Position numbers and translations under genes: made by a program
Assembly: GCA_947378905.1 (NCBI GenBank)
Contig: CANCLV010000054.1
Coordinates: forward strand, 1-6,621
Reading direction: 5' to 3'
DNA from: Opitutia bacterium
GTDB taxonomy: Bacteria > Verrucomicrobiota > Verrucomicrobiia > Opitutales > UBA953
Length of the DNA: 6,621 nt
Part shown: positions 1 through 6,371 of the stretch, piece by piece
Position numbering within the stretch: the first letter of the stretch is position 1
Layout: every line of letters begins with the position of its first letter
Notes under the pieces: model-generated
Told to the model about the DNA's origin: nothing
Seen by the model: only the letters and a program-made list of their open reading frames with translations
Databases searched by the model: none

Positions 1-177
1 GGTATTACTCCAGGAATCATGTTTGGATATCCTATTCGCACTCTCGCTGATGGATCTTGGGAAATCGTTAAAGGATTACCGATTGACGAATTTTCGCGCG
101 GCAAAATTTCTATTACCGAAAAAGAGTTATTAGAAGAGCGTGCTACCGCATCCGAAGCTCTTGGCTTAAAACTCTAA
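1..177 (+). CDS. mdh: Malate dehydrogenase, C-terminal fragment (5' end outside window)
   Basis: An open frame enters from base 1 and ends at TAA 175-177, leaving the last 58 residues. The pattern, GIMFGYPIRT, then DGSWEIVKGLPIDEFSRGKI, then T-x-x-EL-x-EER, is the C-terminal region of cytosolic NAD-dependent malate dehydrogenases of the LDH/MDH superfamily. In that family a 'G-x-W-x-IV-x-GL-x-I-x-x-FS' strand-turn is followed by a final helix rich in Glu. The enzyme interconverts malate and oxaloacetate with NAD(H) in the TCA cycle. The catalytic His and the NAD-binding Rossmann fold lie upstream and cannot be checked here. The gene converges on the DUF362 gene with only 3 bp between stop codons, and no convincing terminator separates them. 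A lactate dehydrogenase is a less likely alternative, because this tail is characteristic of MDH. Confidence 0.9.
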   Translation, partial: GITPGIMFGYPIRTLADGSWEIVKGLPIDEFSRGKISITEKELLEERATASEALGLKL

Positions 178-180
178 GAC

Positions 181-1182
181 CTATTCGGCTTTAAGTTTTA
201 TTAAGGTGATATCCGCTGGGCGACAGGTGCCCAGTTGGATTTCACCGCTATTAGCAGCCGAGAAAATAGCGGGCTCGGGGCGAATGGGCTCTACATTACG
301 TTCAGTTCTTCCGCCGTTAATTTTTTGAAGTCCGATGTAGTCGAGAATAACCGGGTTGGCACTGGCGAGAATTGTTTTTTCCGACTTACACCAGCTGGCA
401 TCAAAGCTCGGTCCGCCTAAAACTTGGAAGCTCTCTAAAGAAACAATATTGAGAATATTCTTTTTGGAAAGTTCAGGTATCGCACAAACCTCAATCGCGA
501 CTTTGGAGGCGTTGGCGGGATTATCGTTGAAACGTTCGCTATTGGCGATGCTTCCTAGCGAGGCTGAACCGATGACTCCATAAACTCCTAGTGCCTTACT
601 GTCCGATATCACCGGTAGGTTGATCCAGAAGTCTACTTCATCAAATAATGTTTTGGGTAAAACGCTAATACGATTATCGCCCCAAGCTACAGTAGGAGAG
701 CCCGGACGTGGCATGACTTGATTTTCATAACAAAGTTTTTTATCTTTCGCCCAATTGGCAGCTTCTGCTTCAAACGCTATCACGGGCAGGCCTTCAAAAG
801 TTTGTGGATCTGTGCGAAGGGCGGGAAGAAAACCACATTCGCGTAAACTTTGTAGATTGGCATCACACAGAATAATTGAATCTCGATTAAAGCCTCTTTT
901 TTCGAGGGCCTGACTTAAGGCGCGTACGAGTGGCTTGGGTGTGGCTAAGCCGAGCCCCGACTGTGAAGAAATTTTTAACCCACATTTCCCAAGCTTACCT
1001 GGTTTAAGACCCACCCCGGTTTGCTTTTCAAATTCCTCAAGGATGCTATCAACCGCAAATATATATTGTTTGTCGCTAAACCCCTGAAGCTTTTGCTCGA
1101 TGAGTAGAAGCTTAGGGTCGGTGGCAGCGTCCAGGCTTAACACTAGGCTACAAAAACCAAAGAGAGTGAGTAAGCGACGCAT
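181..1182 (-). CDS. Secreted DUF362 domain-containing protein
   Basis: The product has 333 residues. I chose the ATG at 1182-1180 because it is followed at once by a Sec-type signal peptide (MRRLLTLFGFCSLVLSLDAA, probable cleavage near residues 18-20). It also has an AGGTGAG ribosome site about 9 nt upstream, the best in the window. The longer in-frame start at 1260 adds 26 unlikely residues ahead of the signal. The mature part resembles DUF362 (PF04015). GLKISSQSGLGLATPKPLVRAL (residues 68-89) fits the early strand plus 'P-x-x-V-x-A' helix. WINLPVISDSKALGVYGVIG (186-205) fits the 'N-x-P-x-x-x-x-H-x-x-x-G-x-x-G' block, with Ser-Lys in place of the usual Lys-x-His. ILASANPVILDYIGLQKI (271-288) fits the 'aS-x-DPvavD' block. 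No CxxCxxC ferredoxin motif is visible. The biochemical role is unknown for the family, and export suggests a periplasmic location. It is divergent from the MFS gene. Confidence 0.8.
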   Translation of the reverse strand: MRRLLTLFGFCSLVLSLDAATDPKLLLIEQKLQGFSDKQYIFAVDSILEEFEKQTGVGLKPGKLGKCGLKISSQSGLGLATPKPLVRALSQALEKRGFNRDSIILCDANLQSLRECGFLPALRTDPQTFEGLPVIAFEAEAANWAKDKKLCYENQVMPRPGSPTVAWGDNRISVLPKTLFDEVDFWINLPVISDSKALGVYGVIGSASLGSIANSERFNDNPANASKVAIEVCAIPELSKKNILNIVSLESFQVLGGPSFDASWCKSEKTILASANPVILDYIGLQKINGGRTERNVEPIRPEPAIFSAANSGEIQLGTCRPADITLIKLKAE

Positions 1183-1265
1183 GCATAGATACTCACCTAA
1201 AAGAAGTATTTCGCAAGTTTGCTCTTTAGATTGCTGACATACTAGGCAGTCTCTAGGCATTCAAT
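1183..1265. promoter_or_regulatory. Divergent intergenic region (DUF362 / MFS) with CTAGGCA direct repeat
   Basis: This 83-bp spacer must hold the 5' signals for both divergent genes. The only clear structure is a 7-bp direct repeat, CTAGGCA at 1242-1248 and 1253-1259. Its 11-bp period is about one helical turn, and it ends 6 bp before the MFS start codon. On the minus strand, TTGAAT-N17-TATGTC is a weak -35/-10 candidate for the DUF362 gene, with only 4/6 and 3/6 consensus matches. On the plus strand no ribosome binding site precedes the MFS ATG. Assignment of promoters here is inference. Confidence 0.3.
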
Positions 1266-2600
1266 ATGCACGTAGCCGCGCCATTACCCCAACGCAGAAT
1301 CTTGGGACTCATTTTTTTGACGGTCTTCATGGATATCATTGGGTTCAGTATTATTATCCCTCTTTTTCCTCACCTCTTAAATCACTACATAACGACGGAG
1401 GGTGCGCAGGGTACACTGATAGGGATGCTCTCATCTGCGGCCGAATGGTTAGGTGGCACGACCACATTCCAAAAAACAGTTTTATTCGGTGGATTGTTGA
1501 GTACCTTGTATTCTCTGCTCCAATTTATTTTCTCACCTATTTGGGGTTCGCTCTCGGATCGTTATGGTCGCCGTAAAATTTTAACTATCACGCTCGCTGG
1601 TAATGCGCTGTCCTACTTTATCTGGATTTTTGCAGGACAGTTTTGGGTGGTGGTTCTGACCCGCCTGATTTGTGGAACCATGGCTGGTAATATTGCTGTA
1701 GCGAGTGCCGCTGCCGCCGACGTCACCGATGAAAGTGAGCGCACGAAGGGTATGGCTGTCGTGGGCGTTGCGATTGGGATGGGGTTTTTAGTTGGTCCAG
1801 TAATCGGTGGCCTCTCAACCGTCTTAAAGCCCATTTACGAAGCTAATCCATTTTCTACTCCAGCTTTAATCGCGGCAACGATGGCAGGACTTAACTTTAT
1901 TTTAGTGCAGTTGTACTTTCCTGAAACACTTGCGGAAAAAAATCGCGCTCAGCACGACTCTAAACGTCCCTCAATCTTCGATTTAGCAAACGTTGAGTCG
2001 CGTGCGGTCCAACGTACCTCCTTCGCTAATTTAATTTATCAAATCGCTTTTACAGGGATGGAAAACACGGTCGTATTCCTAACCTTCTTTTTATTCGCCT
2101 ACAGTGCACACGATAACGTTTACCTCTTTTTATTTAACGGAACCTGTTTAATTGTGGCCCAAGGTTTGGCACGTTTGATTGTGAAGAAGATTGGCCAGCG
2201 CGGTGTGGTAATGGTGGGAATGATCTTCGCAATTATTGCTTTTAATCTAGTAGCATTTATTCCAACTCCCTCGCCTGAGTCACCTTTAGTAAGTTGGGGT
2301 AAGCCTGTGTTTTATGTCGGGATGGGTCTTCTCTCATTCGCGACCGGGTTAATTTTACCAAGTGTATCGGCACTGGTTTCTCTTTATTCAAGTCCGAGCG
2401 ACCAAGGTCGTAATTTAGGAATTCTGCGCTCCGCCGGTTCGCTCGCCCGAGTCATCGGCCCCCTCAGTGCTGCTTTTCTCTATTTTAAAACAGGTTCCCA
2501 TCAATGGGTCTATTTAGGTGGTGCACTCTTAATGCTACCAGCTCTTTGGGTGGTGCGTGGCTTGCCCGATCCACATAAAGTTCAGAATACTAATTCTTAG
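1266..2600 (+). CDS. MFS transporter, TCR/Tet-type (DHA1-like) drug/metabolite exporter
   Basis: This 444-residue integral membrane protein has a twelve-helix pattern. Segments lie roughly at residues 12-34, 71-91, 105-123, 126-145, 163-183, 200-217, 253-278, 286-304, 311-332, 347-371, 388-407 and 413-431. Motif A of the major facilitator superfamily (GSLSDRYGRRK, 94-104) sits in the loop between helices 2 and 3. Arg133 with Gly137 fits motif B in helix 4. GMGFLVGPVIGG (171-182) is the antiporter-type motif C of helix 5. The helix 1 start (FLTVFMDIIGFSIIIPLFP) is typical of TetA-like and related proton-coupled exporters. The helix 1-2 loop (about 41-70) is longer than in TetA. The substrate cannot be read from sequence, so tetracycline resistance should not be assumed. 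ATG 1266 gives a normal N-terminus, but there is no Shine-Dalgarno site. The 3' end overlaps the opposing oxidase gene by 11 bp. Confidence 0.88.
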   Translation: MHVAAPLPQRRILGLIFLTVFMDIIGFSIIIPLFPHLLNHYITTEGAQGTLIGMLSSAAEWLGGTTTFQKTVLFGGLLSTLYSLLQFIFSPIWGSLSDRYGRRKILTITLAGNALSYFIWIFAGQFWVVVLTRLICGTMAGNIAVASAAAADVTDESERTKGMAVVGVAIGMGFLVGPVIGGLSTVLKPIYEANPFSTPALIAATMAGLNFILVQLYFPETLAEKNRAQHDSKRPSIFDLANVESRAVQRTSFANLIYQIAFTGMENTVVFLTFFLFAYSAHDNVYLFLFNGTCLIVAQGLARLIVKKIGQRGVVMVGMIFAIIAFNLVAFIPTPSPESPLVSWGKPVFYVGMGLLSFATGLILPSVSALVSLYSSPSDQGRNLGILRSAGSLARVIGPLSAAFLYFKTGSHQWVYLGGALLMLPALWVVRGLPDPHKVQNTNS

Positions 2601-3927
2601 AAATTTTCTGGGCGAGGGAGTGTCCGCCCCGAATCACATGCATTAAAGAGATTCCGCCGCGGAACGCTCCATGGAAATGAAGTCCGGTATTTTTAGATTC
2701 GCAAACGCTCAGGCTATTTTCCCGTTCGGTTTGTCCGATGGTGTACTGAGGAATAGATTTCTCCCAACGCTGAATCCATTCTTTTTCAGGTCGAGCCGTG
2801 ATTCCGAGAGTCTCTTTGAATTCGCGATCTAAAATTTCGCCCAATGCTAAATCTGATTTAGCTGCCATGTGTGGTTGGCGTGCACCACCTATAAAACTGG
2901 TAAGAAGTATTTTTCCGTCAGGAGCTCGTGATGGTAAAACAGATGAAGAAAAAAGCGTTCCTAGAACTTCACGCTTTTCTGACTGAGGAATTAAATAGCC
3001 GAAGCCGTTGAGTGAATGCGGAACATCGGATTGACTGTAACCACGCGCCATCACGGTCACACTCGGCGATGGAGCCAATTTCCAATCTTCTAACTCTTTT
3101 AAAATTTCGAAGGGTAGGGTTCCTGCCCACTGCCAGTGAGGGATAGTGATAATTAAATTTTTAGCCCACGCACCATTCTCTTCACCGCGAGTATTACGCC
3201 AGGCGACTTGCCAGCCACCTTTGCTCTTTTGCATGAGAGTGATGTGACAGCCTAACTCTAGATTACTTTTAAGACTTACGGCCATAGCCTCGGCTAATGC
3301 CTGCATGCCGTTTTTAAATCCGATGATAGAGCGTCCTTCTTTTTTACTTTTGATAAGGCCAAGTAAAACAGAGCGATGGTTCTTCTCGAGTTCCGTTAAA
3401 ATCGGAAAACAGTTTTCGACCATTAACTCACGAGGATTACCCGCATGGGTGCCCGCAATGACTGGATCCATGAGTAGCTCGGCTGCAGCTGAACCAAATC
3501 GTCTCGAGATAAAATTAAAAACCGACTCGTTCTTGATATTGCTGCGAGCAATAAACACTTCGGAGAGTAGGCGGACTTTTTCAGTGAAAGAAAGTAAGTC
3601 GGATTTTAAAAGAGAAGTAGGCTGAGCCGTGAGGGCATGCAGTTTGCCGCGTGAAAGGATGAAGCGGTTAGCTGCACTGCTGTCTGCCCAAAGAATTTCT
3701 TTATCTAATCCATAACCTTGAAGAATTTTCAAATCACTCTCGCCGTTGATCTGTAAGGTATTGGGTCCGGTTTCTACAATCCATCCCTCTTGATTGATAG
3801 TTCGGATAGAACCCCCGACACGCTGAGATGATTCTACCACTTTAACTTTCGCACCCCCTTTTGCTAACTCATGAGCTACAGCCAGGCCGGCTGGTCCGGC
3901 TCCTAAGATGATGGCGTCGAGACTCAT
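2590..3927 (-). CDS. hemY: FAD-dependent protoporphyrinogen oxidase (HemY/PPOX type)
   Basis: The 445-residue flavoenzyme oxidises protoporphyrinogen IX to protoporphyrin IX, the penultimate step of protoporphyrin-dependent haem synthesis. Some relatives act on coproporphyrinogen III, which sequence alone does not settle. The dinucleotide-binding motif GAGPAGL is at residues 9-15, Glu32 ends strand 2 (VVES), and RVGGSIRT (36-43) and ETGPNTL (52-58) are the usual FAD contacts. RRFG (142-145) followed by LLMDPVIAGTHAGNPREL (151-168) is a strong PPOX signature. GLHFHGAFRGGIS (415-427) and HVIRGG (430-435) form the C-terminal FAD-binding segment. I chose the ATG at 3927-3925 because it places the Rossmann strand directly after the start and has a weak AAAGAAAGA purine run upstream. 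GTG 3978 and ATG 3954 are in-frame alternatives that add 17 or 9 residues without a ribosome site. Some databases call this gene hemG. Confidence 0.92.
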   Translation of the reverse strand: MSLDAIILGAGPAGLAVAHELAKGGAKVKVVESSQRVGGSIRTINQEGWIVETGPNTLQINGESDLKILQGYGLDKEILWADSSAANRFILSRGKLHALTAQPTSLLKSDLLSFTEKVRLLSEVFIARSNIKNESVFNFISRRFGSAAAELLMDPVIAGTHAGNPRELMVENCFPILTELEKNHRSVLLGLIKSKKEGRSIIGFKNGMQALAEAMAVSLKSNLELGCHITLMQKSKGGWQVAWRNTRGEENGAWAKNLIITIPHWQWAGTLPFEILKELEDWKLAPSPSVTVMARGYSQSDVPHSLNGFGYLIPQSEKREVLGTLFSSSVLPSRAPDGKILLTSFIGGARQPHMAAKSDLALGEILDREFKETLGITARPEKEWIQRWEKSIPQYTIGQTERENSLSVCESKNTGLHFHGAFRGGISLMHVIRGGHSLAQKISKN

Positions 3928-3960
3928 CAATTCATCTTTCTTTAAATGGCTCATAAATAG

Positions 3961-3989
3961 AGACAAAAGTGAACCCACGATATTTGTCT
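3961..3989. repeat. Inverted repeat AGACAAA / TTTGTCT upstream of hemY
   Basis: AGACAAA (3961-3967) is the exact reverse complement of TTTGTCT (3983-3989), separated by 15 bp. The right arm is the core of the first 20-bp tandem repeat, so the left arm may be a third, inverted and degenerate copy of the same site. It lies within about 60 bp upstream of the chosen hemY start. An operator role is inference. Confidence 0.3.
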
Positions 3990-4020
3990 AAAAATAAGCA
4001 TATTTGTCTAAAAATAAACA
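3981..4020. repeat. Two tandem 20-bp repeats, candidate operator/enhancer sites
   Basis: TATTTGTCTAAAAATAAGCA (3981-4000) is repeated directly at 4001-4020 with a single change (G to A at repeat position 18). The first 16 bases of each unit form an imperfect palindrome: 12 of 16 positions match their own reverse complement, with arms TATTT and AAATA. A 20-bp period is about two helical turns, so two bound dimers would face the same side of DNA. The array lies between the divergent hemY and glnN genes. It is about 60-100 bp upstream of the start expected from the -24/-12 promoter at 4053-4068, a usual distance for activator sites of sigma-54 promoters. It does not match the classical NtrC consensus, so the binding protein is unknown. 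Confidence 0.55.
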
Positions 4021-4045
4021 ATTAAGGGTGTGAATGGTTCTGGAT

Positions 4046-4059
4046 TGTGCCGTGGCACA
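4046..4059. promoter_or_regulatory. Perfect 14-bp dyad TGTGCCGTGGCACA over the glnN -24 element
   Basis: TGTGCC (4046-4051) and GGCACA (4054-4059) are exact inverted copies around a GT centre. The right arm coincides with the TGGCAC of the proposed -24 element. A protein bound here would compete with sigma-54 RNA polymerase, so the dyad may be a repressor site. It could also be chance, since TGGCAC needs only a few matching bases to become a dyad. Confidence 0.35.
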
Positions 4060-4068
4060 CTGGGTGCT
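4053..4068 (+). promoter_or_regulatory. Sigma-54 (-24/-12) promoter for glnN
   Basis: TGGCAC-ACTGG-GTGCT matches the sigma-54 consensus TGGCAC-N5-TTGCW. The essential GG (4054-4055) and GC (4066-4067) are present with the exact 12-bp offset. The only departures are A for G after TGGCAC and G for T at the first position of the -12 block. Transcription should begin near 4079, about 21 nt before the glnN ATG at 4100. The downstream gene, glutamine synthetase, is a classic sigma-54/nitrogen-control target. This supports 4100 over the in-frame ATG at 4034, which lies upstream of the promoter. Confidence 0.65.
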
Positions 4069-4099
4069 GATTAGAGGGGAATATTTATCAATATCCAAC

Positions 4100-6253
4100 A
4101 TGAGTACTAACCCAGCCCGTCAAAGTGCAATTGCTTCAATTGCCTCTCAACCTCGTCTCGAAGGGACGTTCGACTTCCGTAATGAGAAGATCGACGTCAT
4201 CTACGGACAAAACGTTTTCTCTCTCGAGAAGATGGAAAAGCGTTTACCGAAAGACGTTTTCAAATCTCTCAAGTCGAGCATCGAGTCTGGTAGCAAACTT
4301 GATGGCGCAGTTGCCGACGTAGTTGCTGCAGCGATCAAGGATTGGGCACTCGAACGTGGTGCGACTCACTACGCTCACGTATTTTATCCTCTCACTGGTT
4401 TCACCGCTGAGAAGCATGATACTTTCTTCGAGCCTAATGGTCCTGGTACTTTAGCTCAATTCTCTGGTAAGGCATTAATTCAAGCTGAGCCTGATGCTTC
4501 ATCGTTCCCTAACGGTGGTCTGCGCTCCACTTTCGAAGCTCGTGGTTACACAGCTTGGGATGTGACTTCACCTGCTTACATTTTTGACGGCGAAAATGGT
4601 TCAACCCTTTGCATTCCAACTGCGTTCGTTTCTTGGAAGGGTGAGGCGCTCGATAAAAAGACTCCTTTACTCCGCTCCATGCAGGCTGTGAATCGTGCAG
4701 CTCATCGCGTGATTGCACATTTCGGCAAGAAAGCCGGATTCATCAGCGCATCCTGTGGTCCAGAACAAGAATATTTCTTGATCGATTCTCGTTTATTCCA
4801 CCTTCGTCCTGACCTCTATACCTGTGGTCGTTCACTCTTCGGCTCCAAGCCAGCCAAGGGTCAAGAATTCGAAGACCAATACTTCGGTACTATTCCTGAT
4901 CGCGTGCTCGCATGCATGATGGAAACCGAACGCGAGTGCTTCAAACTCGGTATTCCAATTAAGACCCGTCACAACGAAGTGGCTCCTGCTCAGTACGAAG
5001 TAGCTCCTATTTATGAGTCTGCTAACGTAGCACATGACCACCAAATGTTAACCATGACGCTTCTGCGTCGCGTTGCTTCTAAACACGGTTTCGTTTGTCT
5101 TCTCGTTGAGAAGCCATTCGCAGGCGTGAACGGTTCAGGTAAGCACGTTAATTGGTCCATCGGTGGTCCTGGCGTAGGTAATCTTCTCGAGCCAGGTAAC
5201 GATCCTCACACTAACGCACAGTTCCTTGCATTCTGCTCAGCTGTGATTCGTGCCGTTGATTTACACCAAGGTTTACTCCGTGCTTCTGTTGCCTCTGCTG
5301 GCAATGATCACCGTCTTGGTGCTAACGAAGCTCCTCCTGCAATCATCTCGATTTACTTAGGCGATATGCTCAACGAAGTGATCGAACAAGTTAAAGCAAG
5401 TGGTGCAGCATCGAGCTCACGTAAAGGTGGCACGATGACTCTCGGTGTAGATACCTTACCAGTACTTCCAAAAGATGCTGGTGACCGTAACCGTACCAGC
5501 CCGTTTGCCTTCACTGGAAATAAATTCGAATTCCGCGCCGTTGGTTCAGCCTTCTCAGTAGCCGGTCCATTGACTGTGTTAAACACAATCATGGCTGACT
5601 CACTCGATATGTTGGCTGACGAACTCGACGTCGAAATGAAGTCTACTAAGGATTTCAATGTAGCCTTACAAAAAGTTCTTAAGGCGATTCTTACCAAGCA
5701 TGGTCGTATCGTGTTCAATGGTAATGGATACTCTGAAGAATGGCACAAAGAAGCAGAGAAGCGTGGACTCAAGAACCTCCGCACCACTCCTGAGGCTCTT
5801 CCAGAAATCGTTTCCAAGGCTGCCGTCGAATTATTCGAACGCCAAAAAGTTCTCAGCAAAGATGAGTTACACTCACGCGAAGAAATCTACACTCACTCTT
5901 ACGTATTAACCGTAAAGACTGAGTCGAAGTTAACTTCCGAGATTGCTCGCACACTTCTGTTGCCTGCCGCATTTAAATATGCGACAGAACTTTCAGCGGT
6001 TGCTGATAGCAAATCTGGCAAGAAGTTACGCTCTGAAATCCTCGCGCTCGCCGATCAATTATCTGACGCTATCGACGCCTTGGATAAAGAACGTGCGGTT
6101 GAGTCCGACACCCACAGCAATGCAAAGCACGCCTGTGCTAAGGTTCTCCCTGCAATGTTGAAGGTTCGTGCTGCAGCTGATGCCCTTGAGGAAATCGTGG
6201 CCGACGAATATTGGCCATTACCATCCTACCAAGAGCTTCTCTTCCTCCGCTAA
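4100..6253 (+). CDS. glnN: Glutamine synthetase type III
   Basis: The 717-residue cytoplasmic enzyme makes glutamine from glutamate, NH4+ and ATP. Its length matches GSIII (about 700-730 residues) and is far above GSI (about 470). An N-terminal GSIII-specific domain (about 1-200) precedes the catalytic domain. CGPEQEYFLID (219-229) carries metal/substrate-binding acidic residues. NEVAPAQYEVAPIYE (292-306), EKPFAGVNGSGKHVNWS (337-353), GNDHRLGANEAPPA (401-414) and NRTSPFAFTGNKFEFR (464-479) are hallmark GSIII blocks. A helical GSIII C-terminal domain follows (about 520-717). I chose ATG 4100 (MSTNPARQ...) because it gives the family-typical N-terminus and lies just downstream of the -24/-12 promoter. 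ATG 4034 would add 22 unlikely residues. The purine tract AGAGGGGA (4073-4080) is about 19 nt from ATG 4100, too far for a normal ribosome site. Frequent GGT, CGT and GCT codons suggest strong expression. Confidence 0.96.
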   Translation: MSTNPARQSAIASIASQPRLEGTFDFRNEKIDVIYGQNVFSLEKMEKRLPKDVFKSLKSSIESGSKLDGAVADVVAAAIKDWALERGATHYAHVFYPLTGFTAEKHDTFFEPNGPGTLAQFSGKALIQAEPDASSFPNGGLRSTFEARGYTAWDVTSPAYIFDGENGSTLCIPTAFVSWKGEALDKKTPLLRSMQAVNRAAHRVIAHFGKKAGFISASCGPEQEYFLIDSRLFHLRPDLYTCGRSLFGSKPAKGQEFEDQYFGTIPDRVLACMMETERECFKLGIPIKTRHNEVAPAQYEVAPIYESANVAHDHQMLTMTLLRRVASKHGFVCLLVEKPFAGVNGSGKHVNWSIGGPGVGNLLEPGNDPHTNAQFLAFCSAVIRAVDLHQGLLRASVASAGNDHRLGANEAPPAIISIYLGDMLNEVIEQVKASGAASSSRKGGTMTLGVDTLPVLPKDAGDRNRTSPFAFTGNKFEFRAVGSAFSVAGPLTVLNTIMADSLDMLADELDVEMKSTKDFNVALQKVLKAILTKHGRIVFNGNGYSEEWHKEAEKRGLKNLRTTPEALPEIVSKAAVELFERQKVLSKDELHSREEIYTHSYVLTVKTESKLTSEIARTLLLPAAFKYATELSAVADSKSGKKLRSEILALADQLSDAIDALDKERAVESDTHSNAKHACAKVLPAMLKVRAAADALEEIVADEYWPLPSYQELLFLR

Positions 6254-6276
6254 GCCTTCCCGGCCTAGCCGATATC

Positions 6277-6312
6277 ATGGGTCGAGTCTTCACAGACTCG
6301 GCCCATTTTTTT
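6277..6312 (+). terminator. Intrinsic terminator of glnN
   Basis: A 12-bp stem pairs ATGGGTCGAGTC (6277-6288) with GACTCGGCCCAT (6295-6306) through one G-U wobble, closing a TTCACA loop. A run of seven T follows (6306-6312). It begins 23 bp after the glnN stop codon, in the right orientation to end glnN transcription. Confidence 0.9.
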
Positions 6313-6332
6313 GACTGGAAAGATCGGCCAAC

Positions 6333-6356
6333 AAAAAACCCGCCAGGGTGGCGGGT
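6333..6356 (-). terminator. Intrinsic terminator of rpsU
   Basis: ACCCGCC (6338-6344) and GGCGGGT (6350-6356) form a perfect 7-bp GC-rich stem with a 5-nt loop. On the minus strand the stem runs into six T (opposite A 6333-6338). It lies about 30 bp after the rpsU stop codon and points toward the glnN terminator, so the two genes are insulated from each other by back-to-back terminators about 20 bp apart. Confidence 0.88.
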
Positions 6357-6371
6357 CTTGGGTAGGATAGT

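Noticed and set aside
167..200. TAAAACT / AGTTTTA inverted repeat as an mdh terminator
   Set aside because: It is AT-rich, only 7 bp, has a 20-nt loop, and is not followed by a clear T-run.
1183..1260. 26-residue N-terminal extension of the DUF362 protein
   Set aside because: It would bury the signal peptide inside the protein and ignores the AGGTGAG site in front of ATG 1182.
1266..2600. Tetracycline resistance gene
   Set aside because: The motifs place it in the broad TCR/Tet-like exporter group, but nothing in the sequence identifies the substrate, and it lies in a housekeeping context without mobility genes.
2599..2609. AGAAATTTTCT near-palindrome after the MFS stop as a terminator
   Set aside because: It is short, AT-only in the middle, has no loop or T-tract, and lies inside the hemY coding sequence.
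3305..3625. 106-residue plus-strand open frame inside hemY
   Set aside because: Its complement encodes the conserved PPOX signature. The plus-strand translation shows no family features.
3928..3978. Longer hemY N-terminus from GTG 3978 or ATG 3954
   Set aside because: The added residues precede the Rossmann strand, have no ribosome site, and approach the repeat array. They remain possible but less likely than ATG 3927.
3981..4020. Tandem repeats as a CRISPR array or sigma-70 promoter
   Set aside because: There are only two contiguous units with no spacers, and no -35/-10 pair with acceptable spacing was found in them on either strand.
5353..5859. 168-residue open frame on the minus strand inside glnN
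   Set aside because: It lies opposite a strongly conserved GSIII coding region. Its translation is Ser/Arg/Ala-rich with no recognisable motif, as expected for an antisense shadow.
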